A stretch of 62,376 nt of DNA from Mycobacterium sp. (GCA_016197405.1 JACPVR010000014.1:1-62376), one strand, 5' to 3'. Positions 51,927 through 61,226 are shown, numbered from the stretch's first letter. Notes: generated by a model not told the origin, from the sequence alone. Translations and numbers: made by a program.

Positions 51927-54350
51927 CTAGCGCGCCGCTTTACGCCCGCGCATCGCCGGCGCGGTCCCGATGACCCCGTCGGCTTCCAGCGCCGCGATCT
52001 CGGCATCGGAACACCCGAGCTCCCGCAGGATCTCGCCGTTGTGCTCGCCCAGCAGGGGTGCGTGTCTGCGGTGCCAACCGGCCGGTCCGTTCGAGAACCG
52101 GGCCGGCAACGTGCTGTGCGACGCCGCACCGGCCAGCGGGTGATCCACCCGCTCGAAGAAGCCGCGGGCGGCCAGCTGTGCGAGCTCGGCCTGCCGGTGC
52201 GGTTGGGTCACCTTGGCCACCGGAACACCGGCAGGCCAGAGGGTTTCGACGATCTCGTCACCGGTGCGGGTCCGGCACCATGCCGCAAGCCCGGTGTCCA
52301 CCTCGTCCTGGTGGGCACGGCGCCCCACCGCGCTCGACAACTCGGCGGCCATCGCCCAATCGGGCCTACCGATCGCGTCCCGCAGCGCCGCCCACTGCTC
52401 ATCGGTGGCGACGGCGATCGCAACCCAGCTGTCGTCTCGGCCGAACTCGTCGATATCGACGCTCTGGTAGAGGTTCTGCGGTGACGCGGCAGGCCCGCGG
52501 TTACCGTCACGGCCCAGCAGCCGCCCGTTGGCGGTGTATTCGATGACCTGCTCGGCGGCGATGTTGAGTGCGGCATCGACCATGGCCGCCTCCACCAGCG
52601 CGCCCTCCCCGGTACGGCGCCGGTGCTCCAACGCCAGCAGCAGGGCGGTTAGCGCGTGGATCCCCGCGTTCGGGTCGCCCACCGAATACGGTTCGTACGG
52701 TGTGCGGTCGGGATAGCCGGTGAGCCAGCTCAGACCCGTCGCGTCCTCGATGATGTAGGCGAATGCCGGATTGTCACGCCACGGTCCGTCCAGACCGAAT
52801 CCCGGCATCCGCACCATGACGATGTCCTCGCGCAGCGCGCGCACGCTGTCATAGTCCAGACCGAGCTGATCGATGACGCGGGGGGTGAAGTTCTCGACGA
52901 TCACATCGCAGGTTGCGATCAATCGCCGCAACAGATCCGCACCCTCGGCGGTCTGGAAGTCCAGCGTGAGGCTTTTCTTGTTGGTGTTCAGCCCGGAGAA
53001 GATCGGGGACCGTTCCCACCAGTTGTCCTCGGTCGCCGGGATACCGGCGATCAGCCGGGTGCCATCGGGACGAGGTGTGGACTCCAGGTGTATCAACTCT
53101 GCACCGAGCATGCCGAGGATATGGGTGCACGACGGGCCGGCCCAGAAGGTGGTCATATCGAGAACCCGAAGTCCGCGCAGCGGTAACGGCGCCGGTTCGC
53201 CGAGCCCCTGCGACGGTCCGGCTTTGGGCATCAGCTCGGGGTGGGTCTCGGTGTGCTCGCCGAGCCGCGGTGCCGGCTCGGGCGCGCGCAGCGGCACGCC
53301 CCTGAGCCGGTACGGATGAGCAGGCTGGATGAAGCCGTCACGCGGGTTGCGCTGGAATACGCCGCGCTGCACGAAATGGTCGAACTCCGTGACGTTGGCC
53401 CCGTTGCCCACCGGCGCATTGGGGATCCGGAAGGCCGACGCGAGATCGCGGATATCGTCGACGTTCTCGCCGCGCAGCCATTCGAAGAGCTCGGCGGCAT
53501 GGATATTGGCCTGTTCGGTGATCGACAGCGGGGAATCCTCGTCGATCCACTCTTGGTGGCCCGACATCGCGCACAGGTCGAACCACTGTTGGGCGGTACC
53601 GCAGCCCAGTGCGACGAGCCCGTCTGCGGCCTCTGCTACGCCGGGCACGGTCGGGCGCCGTTCGGTACGCCAAGGGCGGCCCAGCATCTCGAAGAATGTC
53701 ACGGGGTAATAGGTGAGTCCGAGTATCTGCGACTCGAGCATCGACAGGTCGACCAGTTCTCCGCGGCCGGTCTGGACGGCACCGACGCGCGCCGCCAGGG
53801 TCAGTGCGGCCGCATAGGCACCGGTGACCCAGTCGCCCACCTGGCCGCCGACCTGCGCGGGCGGCCGGGACTGCTCGCCGCGGCCGATCCCCAGCACTCC
53901 CCCGGACCATGCCTGCAGGGTGAATTCGGTGGCGGCGTTGGCATGCCACGGTCCGTGCAGGCCGAACGGGGTGATCGCGGTGACAACCAGATGCCGGTGA
54001 CGTCGGTGGATCGCCTCGGCCGCAAGACTTTCGAGCTCGGTCAACGGCGATTTCGGCGACCACACCACCGCGTCGGCACCGGCCAACAGCCGCTCGACGC
54101 GTTCGACGGCCGAGGGGTCGGTGGGGTCGGCGACGACACTGAGTTTGGAGCACGCCAGAAAACTGAACAGCGGCCCACCGGCGTCCGGGTCGACCGCGGT
54201 GCCCGAAGCCGACCAGGACCGCAGGGGATCACCCTGCGGTGGCTCGACCTTGATGACCTGAGCCCCGCCGTCGGCGAGCATCTTGGTGCAGTAGGCCCCG
54301 GCGATACCGGTGGACAGGTCGACCACGGTGTAGCCGTCCAGCGGCGGCAC
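51927..54350 (-). CDS. CaiB/BaiF (family III) CoA-transferase, tandem fused
   Basis: 807 residues from GTG 54350, twice the usual ~400. Two CaiB/BaiF domains in tandem: the first begins LDGYTVVDLSTGIAGAYCTKMLADGGAQVIKVE, the second LRGLRVLDMTTFWAGPSCTHILGMLGAELIHLE. The catalytic Asp of the family, which forms the acyl-anhydride, is kept in the second domain (MVDAALN) but appears as Glu in the first (MLESQIL). It moves CoA between a pathway acid and a donor such as succinyl-CoA. It follows the crotonase gene by 3 bp in the minus-strand operon. Confidence 0.88.
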   Translation of the reverse strand: MPPLDGYTVVDLSTGIAGAYCTKMLADGGAQVIKVEPPQGDPLRSWSASGTAVDPDAGGPLFSFLACSKLSVVADPTDPSAVERVERLLAGADAVVWSPKSPLTELESLAAEAIHRRHRHLVVTAITPFGLHGPWHANAATEFTLQAWSGGVLGIGRGEQSRPPAQVGGQVGDWVTGAYAAALTLAARVGAVQTGRGELVDLSMLESQILGLTYYPVTFFEMLGRPWRTERRPTVPGVAEAADGLVALGCGTAQQWFDLCAMSGHQEWIDEDSPLSITEQANIHAAELFEWLRGENVDDIRDLASAFRIPNAPVGNGANVTEFDHFVQRGVFQRNPRDGFIQPAHPYRLRGVPLRAPEPAPRLGEHTETHPELMPKAGPSQGLGEPAPLPLRGLRVLDMTTFWAGPSCTHILGMLGAELIHLESTPRPDGTRLIAGIPATEDNWWERSPIFSGLNTNKKSLTLDFQTAEGADLLRRLIATCDVIVENFTPRVIDQLGLDYDSVRALREDIVMVRMPGFGLDGPWRDNPAFAYIIEDATGLSWLTGYPDRTPYEPYSVGDPNAGIHALTALLLALEHRRRTGEGALVEAAMVDAALNIAAEQVIEYTANGRLLGRDGNRGPAASPQNLYQSVDIDEFGRDDSWVAIAVATDEQWAALRDAIGRPDWAMAAELSSAVGRRAHQDEVDTGLAAWCRTRTGDEIVETLWPAGVPVAKVTQPHRQAELAQLAARGFFERVDHPLAGAASHSTLPARFSNGPAGWHRRHAPLLGEHNGEILRELGCSDAEIAALEADGVIGTAPAMRGRKAAR

Positions 54351-54353
54351 GGC

Positions 54354-55313
54354 TCAGTCCTTCTTCGCCCGGTTGCGCTTACTGAGCCGGAAGTCGGGCG
54401 GGAACCTCGAATCGTTGTCGTTGACCGCATCGGAGAGCCCGCTGTCGATCGCCTCGAACATGTCCAGGTCGTCGGCACCGTCATTGGCGACACCGTTGCC
54501 CATCGATTCGAAGAAGGCGCTCAGCAGACTGCCCATGTACTCGCCCTGCTGCTGCTTGAAGATCTCGAAGAACATCTTCTGCTGAAAGATGGTGTCCACC
54601 GGCCGATTCCGGGCACACGCGAGAGCGTACTTGGCGACCTCGTCTTCGAGCTCGTCACGGGCGACGACCTTGTTCAGGAAGTTGCAGTCATACATCTCGG
54701 CGGCCGTGAACGGCCGGCCGGTGAACACCATCTCCTGGAATTTGCGCAGTCCCATCATCTGCACCCAGGTCCACATACGCGGCCCCCAGCCGTGGTAGCG
54801 GAACGACGGATGCCCGAAAAGCGCGTCGTCGCTGGAGATCACCAGGTCGGCGTCGGCGCACTGGTAGAAATGCCAGCCGTAACAGTAGCCCTTGGCTTCG
54901 ACGATGCTGATCTTCTTGAAATCCTGCAGCGCGCGGTTACCGGCCTGGGAGTTGGCATACCAGGCCGATATGGTCGCCCCGTTGCGGAACGAGCCCTTCG
55001 GCGGGTAGCTGACCTCGCCGACGCCGTCATCCTCCAGGCGCAGTTCGGCGAGCCGCACCGCGGGATTGTCGTTGCCCTCCATGAACTCCGGGAGATCCGC
55101 GCCGCTGCCCAGGTTGTCGCCGACGCCACGGATGACGACCACCTTCACGTCGTTGTCGGCATTGGCCGCGCGCAGCACGTCGGCGTAGCGGAGCCGCGCC
55201 ATCGATGTGGGGGCGTTGAGGAATTCCGGGCGGTTGAAGGTGATGGTCGCGATCTTGGTCTTGGGATCCTTCTCGTAGAGGATGATCTCCTCCGGCGAGG
55301 GCCGTTCCGCCAT
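54354..55313 (-). CDS. Divergent crotonase-fold protein (enoyl-CoA hydratase/isomerase superfamily)
   Basis: 319 residues; AAGGAG lies eight bases before the ATG. It is long for a crotonase. The first oxyanion segment GSGADLPEF is recognisable. The second, normally a Gly-Gly-Gly stretch, reads AKGYCYGWHFYQCADADLVIS, and the usual catalytic Glu position (FGxPE) reads FGHPSF. A simple enoyl hydratase mechanism is therefore doubtful; hydrolase, lyase or decarboxylase chemistry is possible. Operon with the fused CoA-transferase downstream and the M24 genes upstream. Confidence 0.8.
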   Translation of the reverse strand: MAERPSPEEIILYEKDPKTKIATITFNRPEFLNAPTSMARLRYADVLRAANADNDVKVVVIRGVGDNLGSGADLPEFMEGNDNPAVRLAELRLEDDGVGEVSYPPKGSFRNGATISAWYANSQAGNRALQDFKKISIVEAKGYCYGWHFYQCADADLVISSDDALFGHPSFRYHGWGPRMWTWVQMMGLRKFQEMVFTGRPFTAAEMYDCNFLNKVVARDELEDEVAKYALACARNRPVDTIFQQKMFFEIFKQQQGEYMGSLLSAFFESMGNGVANDGADDLDMFEAIDSGLSDAVNDNDSRFPPDFRLSKRNRAKKD

Positions 55314-55358
55314 CTATGAGCTCCTTTGCAGCAGTGGCGTTGTCGAACTTGCGCAGCG

Positions 55359-56513
55359 TCAGCGGGCGGCGCTCGGTGCCACGCTCCCCCACACCGGAGT
55401 CTCGGTCATCACCTCGGCTCCGTCAGCGGTGATCAGGACGGCGTCGCGGGTGAACACCGCACCCAGCCCGGGTTCCCACACGTAACCGGTGACGGCGAGC
55501 ACCATGCCCTCGTCGAGCACATCACGCTCGGCGGTGGCACGCAGGTTCGGTGAGACGACCGGCGGATCGAACCCGAGTCCGAGGCCGTGCGCCACCGGCA
55601 TGGCCGGTAACGGTTCGCCGGCCCGCTCGTAGGCATCCAGCAGCGCGCTGGTCGGATTACCGGGACGGCACGCGCCGAGGAGCCTCTCCCAGAGGTCGTC
55701 GCGGCGCCGGTACAGCGCGTGCACCGCAGCATCGGGCTCACCGACGTACACCGTGCGGGCCACCTCGCCGACATAACCGTCGGCCAGGACACCGGCCGAC
55801 AGCGCCACCAGATCACCGTCACGGACCCGGCCGTCGCCCGTGGCGCGCCGCCACGGATGCTCGGCCGATGTCACCCATGCGGCATCCTGGGTGGCAGGGG
55901 TGCTCACGCCGCCGGCGGCCTCGGCCTCCAGCACGGCTCCGGCGAGTATCTGCTCGGTGGTACCCGCAACCAATTCCGCGACACCTCGGGCCAGCCCCTT
56001 TTCGGCGACCGTCAGCGCGCGCCGAAGTGCCGAGATCTCCTCGGAGGTCTTGATGCGGCGGGCGGCCCGCATCGCCTGTTCACCGTCGACCAGCTCGGCC
56101 CGCGGGAAGGCCATCGGCAGCAGTTTCGCGAAAGTCGGTGTCAATGCGTCGGTTCCGACCCGGCGCGCGGTATCGGTCCCTTCGATCTGTTGCAGCACAC
56201 CGATCAGCGTCATCGGGTTCCAGGCCAGGCCGTAGAGGTTCTCGTGCGGGATCTCCTCGGGCACGCCCTCGTCCCAGGTGCTGTTCAGATGGATCTCACC
56301 GGTGGCGCGGACGAACGTGCAGATGGGCCCGAAAGGCCGGGTGCCCACCACCCACAGCTGCGGGGCACCGGAGATGTAGCGGACGTTGGCCTGCCTGCCC
56401 AGGACCAGGACGTCGAGGTCGTGGGCCGCCATCTGTTCCAGCGCACGCGCACGACGGCTGAAACGCAGCGCCCGATCGTCGGCCTCGATCTCAGTTCCCA
56501 CTGGACACCTCAT
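55359..56513 (-). CDS. M24-fold (Xaa-Pro peptidase/creatinase) protein lacking metal ligands
   Basis: 384 residues (ATG 56513; a GTG at 56501 is an alternative, both overlapping the upstream gene). It has a creatinase-type N-terminal domain and a pita-bread C-terminal domain, but the five M24 metal positions are largely replaced. The canonical Asp strand reads VALSAG, the second Asp reads Glu in VGEVART, the first Glu position reads VLAVTGY and the last reads TRDAVLIT. The His in VAHGLGLGFD is kept. It cannot be a normal di-metal aminopeptidase. A creatinase-like metal-free amidine/amide hydrolase or a structural partner of the adjacent M24 protein are options. Confidence 0.8.
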   Translation of the reverse strand: MRCPVGTEIEADDRALRFSRRARALEQMAAHDLDVLVLGRQANVRYISGAPQLWVVGTRPFGPICTFVRATGEIHLNSTWDEGVPEEIPHENLYGLAWNPMTLIGVLQQIEGTDTARRVGTDALTPTFAKLLPMAFPRAELVDGEQAMRAARRIKTSEEISALRRALTVAEKGLARGVAELVAGTTEQILAGAVLEAEAAGGVSTPATQDAAWVTSAEHPWRRATGDGRVRDGDLVALSAGVLADGYVGEVARTVYVGEPDAAVHALYRRRDDLWERLLGACRPGNPTSALLDAYERAGEPLPAMPVAHGLGLGFDPPVVSPNLRATAERDVLDEGMVLAVTGYVWEPGLGAVFTRDAVLITADGAEVMTETPVWGSVAPSAAR

Positions 56514-57759
56514 AAGGGTCGTACGGATAGGCGGTCAGCGGCATCCAGCCGCCCTCGGTGACCACCACGATTTCCTCACCGCGGTAGCCGCCGGTGCCGT
56601 CCTCCCACACCACCGGCTCGAAAACCAGCAACATGCCGTCGGGGAAGACGAAGTCGTCGTCCCATTGCTGACCGAGATCGGTGCCGATCATCGGCATCTC
56701 GGCCGCGCTGGTCCCGATACCGTGTCCCAGGTAGAAATGCGGAAGCCACGGTTTCTGTCCACCGGCCGCGGCGATCGCCGCACGTCCGAGGTCACCACAG
56801 CTGGCGCCGGCCTTGGTCACCGAGAGCACGGCATCGACGATCGTTCGCCATTTGTCGAACTGGGCTTGCTGCGCCGCTGTCGGATCCTGGCCGACGATCC
56901 ACGTGCGGCCGTGGTCGGAGCAGTAGCCGTGGTAGGAGATCGACACATCGGTCCACAGCACGTCGCCCTGAGCGACTTCGCGTTCGGTCGTCAGCAACGG
57001 CAGCGCCAGATCACCGGTGGTGGTCCAGGTGCCTTCGGCCTTGGACGCCGGCATCACCTGCCAGATCGAATCGAACATGTTGGTGGTTGCACCGAGTTCG
57101 AAGGTGCGACGGACGAATTCGGCGGACAGGTCGATCTGGCGCGCACCGGGTGCCAGCGACTTCTGGATCTCGGCGACGGCCTGTTCGGTTATCTGACAGG
57201 CCCGGCGGATGCAGGAGATCTGATCGATGGTCTTGACCAGCTTCGCGGCGCCGATCACCGCGGCCGCGTCCACCGGCGCGCTCGGGAAGAGCGCATCGCC
57301 CGCGCGCCGCATCGCCCCGGTCAACTCGTCGGTCGCGATCGTCGCGCCAGGCGGCACAAGACCGGCCAATACCTTCGCGAATTCCGCTACGCCCTCGTCG
57401 AATTCGAGGTAGACCGGCCCGTGCAGATGATCGTCGGCGACACCGGTCTCGGTCGCCGTGCCTTCGCGGAACGGCAGGAACAGATGCGGATGCTCGTCGT
57501 CGGCGAGCACGACCGCAACGGGGCGTTCGACATGCGAGAGTCCGGCATCGGCCAACGGCCAGCTGATTCCGGTGGCGTACATGACGTTGCTGTTGCCCAG
57601 CAGCACCAGGGCATCGACACCCTGGGCGCCCATCGCGGCGTGCAGCCGGGCACCGACTTCCCGGCGCAGCCGCGCGAAGTCCGGCTCCGCAGGGATGTCG
57701 AGCCACCGCAGTCCGGTCCGGGCGGTCTGGGTGACGCCGGATTGCGTCAGTGTGCTCAT
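56491..57759 (-). CDS. M24-family metallo-hydrolase (Xaa-Pro peptidase-like), metal site complete
   Basis: 422 residues from ATG 57759, overlapping the amidohydrolase stop (ATGA). Pita-bread fold with all five metal ligands: Asp in LWTDVS (about residue 270), Asp in CSDHGRT (281), His in LGHGIGT (344), Glu in LVFEPVV (379) and Glu in YRGEEIVV (394). It hydrolyses an amide or related C-N bond. No signal peptide. Its 3' end overlaps the start of the degenerate paralogue by 23 bp, so the two are coupled and may form a heteromer. Confidence 0.87.
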   Translation of the reverse strand: MSTLTQSGVTQTARTGLRWLDIPAEPDFARLRREVGARLHAAMGAQGVDALVLLGNSNVMYATGISWPLADAGLSHVERPVAVVLADDEHPHLFLPFREGTATETGVADDHLHGPVYLEFDEGVAEFAKVLAGLVPPGATIATDELTGAMRRAGDALFPSAPVDAAAVIGAAKLVKTIDQISCIRRACQITEQAVAEIQKSLAPGARQIDLSAEFVRRTFELGATTNMFDSIWQVMPASKAEGTWTTTGDLALPLLTTEREVAQGDVLWTDVSISYHGYCSDHGRTWIVGQDPTAAQQAQFDKWRTIVDAVLSVTKAGASCGDLGRAAIAAAGGQKPWLPHFYLGHGIGTSAAEMPMIGTDLGQQWDDDFVFPDGMLLVFEPVVWEDGTGGYRGEEIVVVTEGGWMPLTAYPYDPYEVSSGN

Positions 57760-58928
57760 GCGATTCCCAGGAACTTCTGCACATTGGTCGACACGATCTT
57801 GGCGGCGTCCTGTGCACCCACGGCCTCGACGACGGTGGCCAGCGACTTCTCCGAATAGCCGAAGGTCGACTCGTTGTGCGGGTAGTCGCTCGACCACATC
57901 ACGTTGTCGACGCCGATCTTGTCGATGAGCTCCAGCCCCAGGGGGTCCACCATGAACGACGCGCTCATGTGGTTGTCCCAGTAGTACCGCACGTCGTGGG
58001 CGAGCTCATGGTTGAACATGTGCTGATAGGACGCCAACATGTGCTGGGCGTCTTGCAGAGCGGTTGGTACCCAGGCGATTCCGCCTTCGAACCAGCCGAT
58101 CTTGAGGCTCGGGTGCCGGTCCAGGATGCCGGAGAAGACGTACTTGGCGAACTGCTCGCGGAACGAGTCGACGTTGACCATCATGCCGACGACGACGCTG
58201 TTGTTCTCGCACGGCGTCTTCGGCGGCGTCTCGCCGATGTGGTGACTGACCGGGACACCGGACGCCTCGATCTCATCCCAGACCGCGTCCATACCGGACC
58301 CGCCGTAGTCGTAGATGTTGCCTTCGTCGTCCTTACCCGGGTTCAGCGGCAGCAGGAAGGTCTTCAGGCCCAACGACTTCAGTTCTTCCAGGGTTCTGCG
58401 GGTGCCCGCGGGGTCCCACCAGTTGATCAGGCCGACGCCGTAGAAGTGCCCACCGGAACGCTCCTGCAGATCTGCGATGTGTTCGTTGTAGATACGAAAG
58501 ACGCGTTCGCGTACCGATTTGTCCGGGTAATGGAACAAGGCGAGCACCGCGTTGGGAAACGCCAACTCCTTCTCGATACCGTCCTCGGCGAGTTCGCGGA
58601 TGCGGGCCTCGATATTGTTCGTGGCCGCACCGGCGAGATCGTCGTACTGCATCAGCACCCGGCCGAAGTCGCCACCGGTCCATGCCTTGCCCTTCATGCC
58701 GACCATGTATGCGCCGTCCTCGTACCAGATCCGCGGCGCCGCGCCCTTGAGTTCTTCGGGAAACCGTTCGTAGAAGATGTCCTCGGCGACCGAGATGTGG
58801 TTGTCCGCCGAGAAGACGACAGTGCCTTCGGGTAGCCCGAGGTTTCCGGTCGCGTGTCCTCGCCGGTTCTTCGGCGCACCGAAGCCACCGGGCGGATAGA
58901 GGGTCGCGCTGCTGGACTGAGGGGACAT
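57756..58928 (-). CDS. Amidohydrolase-2 family protein
   Basis: 390 residues from ATG 58928 (GAAGG six bases upstream); the frame extends to 58994 without support. TIM barrel with VFSADNHISVAEDIF (N-terminal metal strand, Asn in place of the second acidic residue), VSHHIGE, HPSLKIGWFEGGIAW and the terminal MWSSDYPHNES with the active-site Asp. First gene of a five-gene minus-strand operon (amidohydrolase, M24, M24, crotonase, CoA-transferase). Paralogue of the amidohydrolase at 45487, with similar operator sequences upstream. Confidence 0.88.
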   Translation of the reverse strand: MSPQSSSATLYPPGGFGAPKNRRGHATGNLGLPEGTVVFSADNHISVAEDIFYERFPEELKGAAPRIWYEDGAYMVGMKGKAWTGGDFGRVLMQYDDLAGAATNNIEARIRELAEDGIEKELAFPNAVLALFHYPDKSVRERVFRIYNEHIADLQERSGGHFYGVGLINWWDPAGTRRTLEELKSLGLKTFLLPLNPGKDDEGNIYDYGGSGMDAVWDEIEASGVPVSHHIGETPPKTPCENNSVVVGMMVNVDSFREQFAKYVFSGILDRHPSLKIGWFEGGIAWVPTALQDAQHMLASYQHMFNHELAHDVRYYWDNHMSASFMVDPLGLELIDKIGVDNVMWSSDYPHNESTFGYSEKSLATVVEAVGAQDAAKIVSTNVQKFLGIA

Positions 58929-59358
58929 CGTTGACCTTCCATTCGGACCGGACAGAGGCGATTCCACCCGATTCGCCGGCCGGCGGTGGAGCATTACTGC
59001 GGGCGGATGACCGCCGCAAACTGGGCGCGCGAGGCATCTGGAGCACGTGAGCCCGATGCTTTGTAATTGGTAATGACGTTATCAGCTTACGCGCATCACC
59101 AACAGCTGTTGTGCCTGTTTCACCGCCGAGACTGCCGCATTTTCAGCGGAAATAGAATTCTCTTTTTTGAGAATGCGTTCTACGCAGAGAGCGCGGCGCG
59201 GGTACCGGCGCATCACCGCTGGACATGCCGCACTTCGCCCCCACACACGCTCGGTCGTGCGCTATCTGCACCGCAGGCAGCACCGGCGACTCGGTCCGAG
59301 ACCCTGGTTTTCTTTTGGGAGACTGCTATTCTCCCATTCGAGAACAAGGAGAGCGATC
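58929..59358. promoter_or_regulatory. Divergent control region with GAGAAT/ATTCTC elements
   Basis: 430 bp without a supported gene. GAATTCTC at about 59156-59163 and TGAGAATGCGTTCTA at 59168-59182 (AGAA-N4-TTCT) form one cluster. GGGAGA-N7-TCTCCC (59317-59335) with TTCTC-N6-GAGAA (59329-59344) and a TATTCT -10 box (59327-59332) form another just before the kinase gene. CAGCGGAAAT at 59144-59153 also matches ten bases of the palindrome at 41530. Confidence 0.55.
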
Positions 59359-60402
59359 ATGCCATCAGCCACTCGAGCCGCCATCCCCGATGCCGACAAG
59401 CTGGGCCGGTGGCTCGATGCCCGCGACGCTCCCGGTCACGGTGAGCGCCCGCTGCTGGAACTGCTGACCGGCGGATCACAGAACACCCTGTACCGCGTGC
59501 GGCGGGGCGAACATCGCCTGGTGCTGCGGATGCCGGGCCCCGGCGCCGATGCCGGTCGGCTCGACGGGTTGCTCCGGGAGATCAGGTTGGTACGTGCACT
59601 GCGGGGCACCGACGTGCCGCATGCGGAGCTGGTGGCTGCCGACGACAGCGGCGACGTGCTGGGCAAGCCGTTCTACGTCATGGCCGAGATCGACGGCTGG
59701 AGCCCGATGGAGGGAGGTTGGCAGCAGCCCTTCGACACCGATCTGAGCGCGCGCCGCGAGTTGGCCTTCCAGCTCATCGACGGTGCCGCCCGGCTCGGAC
59801 GGGTCGACTGGGCCGCCCAGGGTCTCGATGGTTTCGGCAGGCCCGACGGATTCCACGAACGTCAGGTGGATCGCTGGCTGACGTTCCTGGCCGCTTACCG
59901 GGTACGCGAACTGCCCGGCCTCGACGAAGCAGCGCAGTGGTTACGGCGCAACCGGCCCGCCCACTACCGGCCGGGCATCATGCACGGTGACTATCAGTTC
60001 GCCAATGTCATGTTCGCGCACGGAACACCGGGCCGGCTCGCCGCGATCGTGGACTGGGAGATGACCACCATCGGCGATCCGCTGCTGGACCTGGGCTGGG
60101 CACTGCTCGGCTATGACGGTGAACATCCCCGAGCCGACGGCTTCTATCTCGATATGGCCGGAATGCCGACCCGCACCGAGCTGCTCGCGCATTACGAACA
60201 GGTCAGCGGACTCTCGACGGACAACATCGACTATTACCTGGTGCTGGCGAACTGGAAACTCGGCATCGTGCTGGAGAAGACCTACGCCGCCTCCCTGGCC
60301 CCGAACTCGAAGGTCGATCCGCAGGTGGCCGGGGCGATGGGCCCGATGATCCTGCAACTGATGACAACCGCTGCGCAGCTGGCCGCGGCCACCGGCCGCT
60401 GA
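59359..60402 (+). CDS. Phosphotransferase family protein (APH/ACAD10-like kinase)
   Basis: 347 residues from ATG 59359 (AAGGAG upstream). Aminoglycoside-phosphotransferase fold: LLTGGSQNTLYRV (nucleotide loop), IMHGDYQFANVMF (catalytic loop) and AIVDWEMTTIGDPLLDLGW (metal site). Bacterial members of this type are commonly encoded beside acyl-CoA dehydrogenases and SDRs and resemble the kinase domain of ACAD10/11, which phosphorylates 4-hydroxyacyl-CoAs. The two following genes are an SDR and an acyl-CoA dehydrogenase, so that role fits well here. Confidence 0.85.
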   Translation: MPSATRAAIPDADKLGRWLDARDAPGHGERPLLELLTGGSQNTLYRVRRGEHRLVLRMPGPGADAGRLDGLLREIRLVRALRGTDVPHAELVAADDSGDVLGKPFYVMAEIDGWSPMEGGWQQPFDTDLSARRELAFQLIDGAARLGRVDWAAQGLDGFGRPDGFHERQVDRWLTFLAAYRVRELPGLDEAAQWLRRNRPAHYRPGIMHGDYQFANVMFAHGTPGRLAAIVDWEMTTIGDPLLDLGWALLGYDGEHPRADGFYLDMAGMPTRTELLAHYEQVSGLSTDNIDYYLVLANWKLGIVLEKTYAASLAPNSKVDPQVAGAMGPMILQLMTTAAQLAAATGR

Positions 60403-60414
60403 GAGGAACGCGAC

Positions 60415-61176
60415 ATGGGATATGCCGACCGGATTTTCGACCTCACCGACAAGGTGGTGCTGGTGACCGGCGGGAGCCGCGGCCTCGGCAGGCAGATGGC
60501 CTTCGCGGCGGCGCGGTGCGGCGCCAATGTCGTCATCGCGAGCCGCAAGTTCGACGCATGCCAGGCCACCGCGGCCGAGATCGAGGCCGAAACCTGCCGG
60601 ACGGCATTGCCTTACGCCGTTCACGTCGGACGCTGGGATCAGCTCGACGGTCTCGTCGACGCGGCGTACGACCGGTTCGGCCGCGTCGACGTCCTGATCA
60701 ACAACGCGGGCATGTCACCGGTCTATGAGAAGCAGACCGACGTCACCGAATCGATGTTCGACGCCGTGGTGAACCTGAATCTCAAGGGGCCGTTCCGGCT
60801 CTCGGCACTCGTCGGCGAGCGGATGGTCGCCGCGGGCGGTGGCGTCATCATCAACGTCAGCACGCACGGGTCGCTGCGGCCGCATCCCTCGTTCCTCCCG
60901 TACGCGGCCTCCAAAGCCGGCCTCAACGCCATGACCGAGGGCCTGGCGCAGGCGTTCGGACCGACCGTCCGGGTCAACACCTTGATGCCGGGGCCGTACC
61001 TGACCGATATCAGCAAGGCGTGGAACTTCGCCTCCGAGCAGAACCCGTTCGGGCATTTCGCGCTGCAACGCGCCGGCAATCCCGAGGAGATCGTCGGCGC
61101 CGCGCTGTTCCTGATGTCGGATGCCTCCAGCTATACAACGGGCTCGATACTGCGGGCCGACGGTGGCATTCCCTGA
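60415..61176 (+). CDS. SDR-family oxidoreductase
   Basis: 253 residues, 12 bp after the kinase gene with GAGAGG upstream. Classical SDR: LVTGGSRGLGRQ (NAD(P) binding), NNAGM, catalytic Ser in NVSTHGS, YAASK and the C-terminal SSYTTGSILRADGG. It probably interconverts a hydroxy and keto acyl intermediate. Middle gene of the kinase-SDR-dehydrogenase operon. Confidence 0.9.
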   Translation: MGYADRIFDLTDKVVLVTGGSRGLGRQMAFAAARCGANVVIASRKFDACQATAAEIEAETCRTALPYAVHVGRWDQLDGLVDAAYDRFGRVDVLINNAGMSPVYEKQTDVTESMFDAVVNLNLKGPFRLSALVGERMVAAGGGVIINVSTHGSLRPHPSFLPYAASKAGLNAMTEGLAQAFGPTVRVNTLMPGPYLTDISKAWNFASEQNPFGHFALQRAGNPEEIVGAALFLMSDASSYTTGSILRADGGIP

Positions 61177-61226
61177 TACCGAAACCCGGCAGCGAGCCCT
61201 GATACCGAGCACCCGAAAGGCACACC

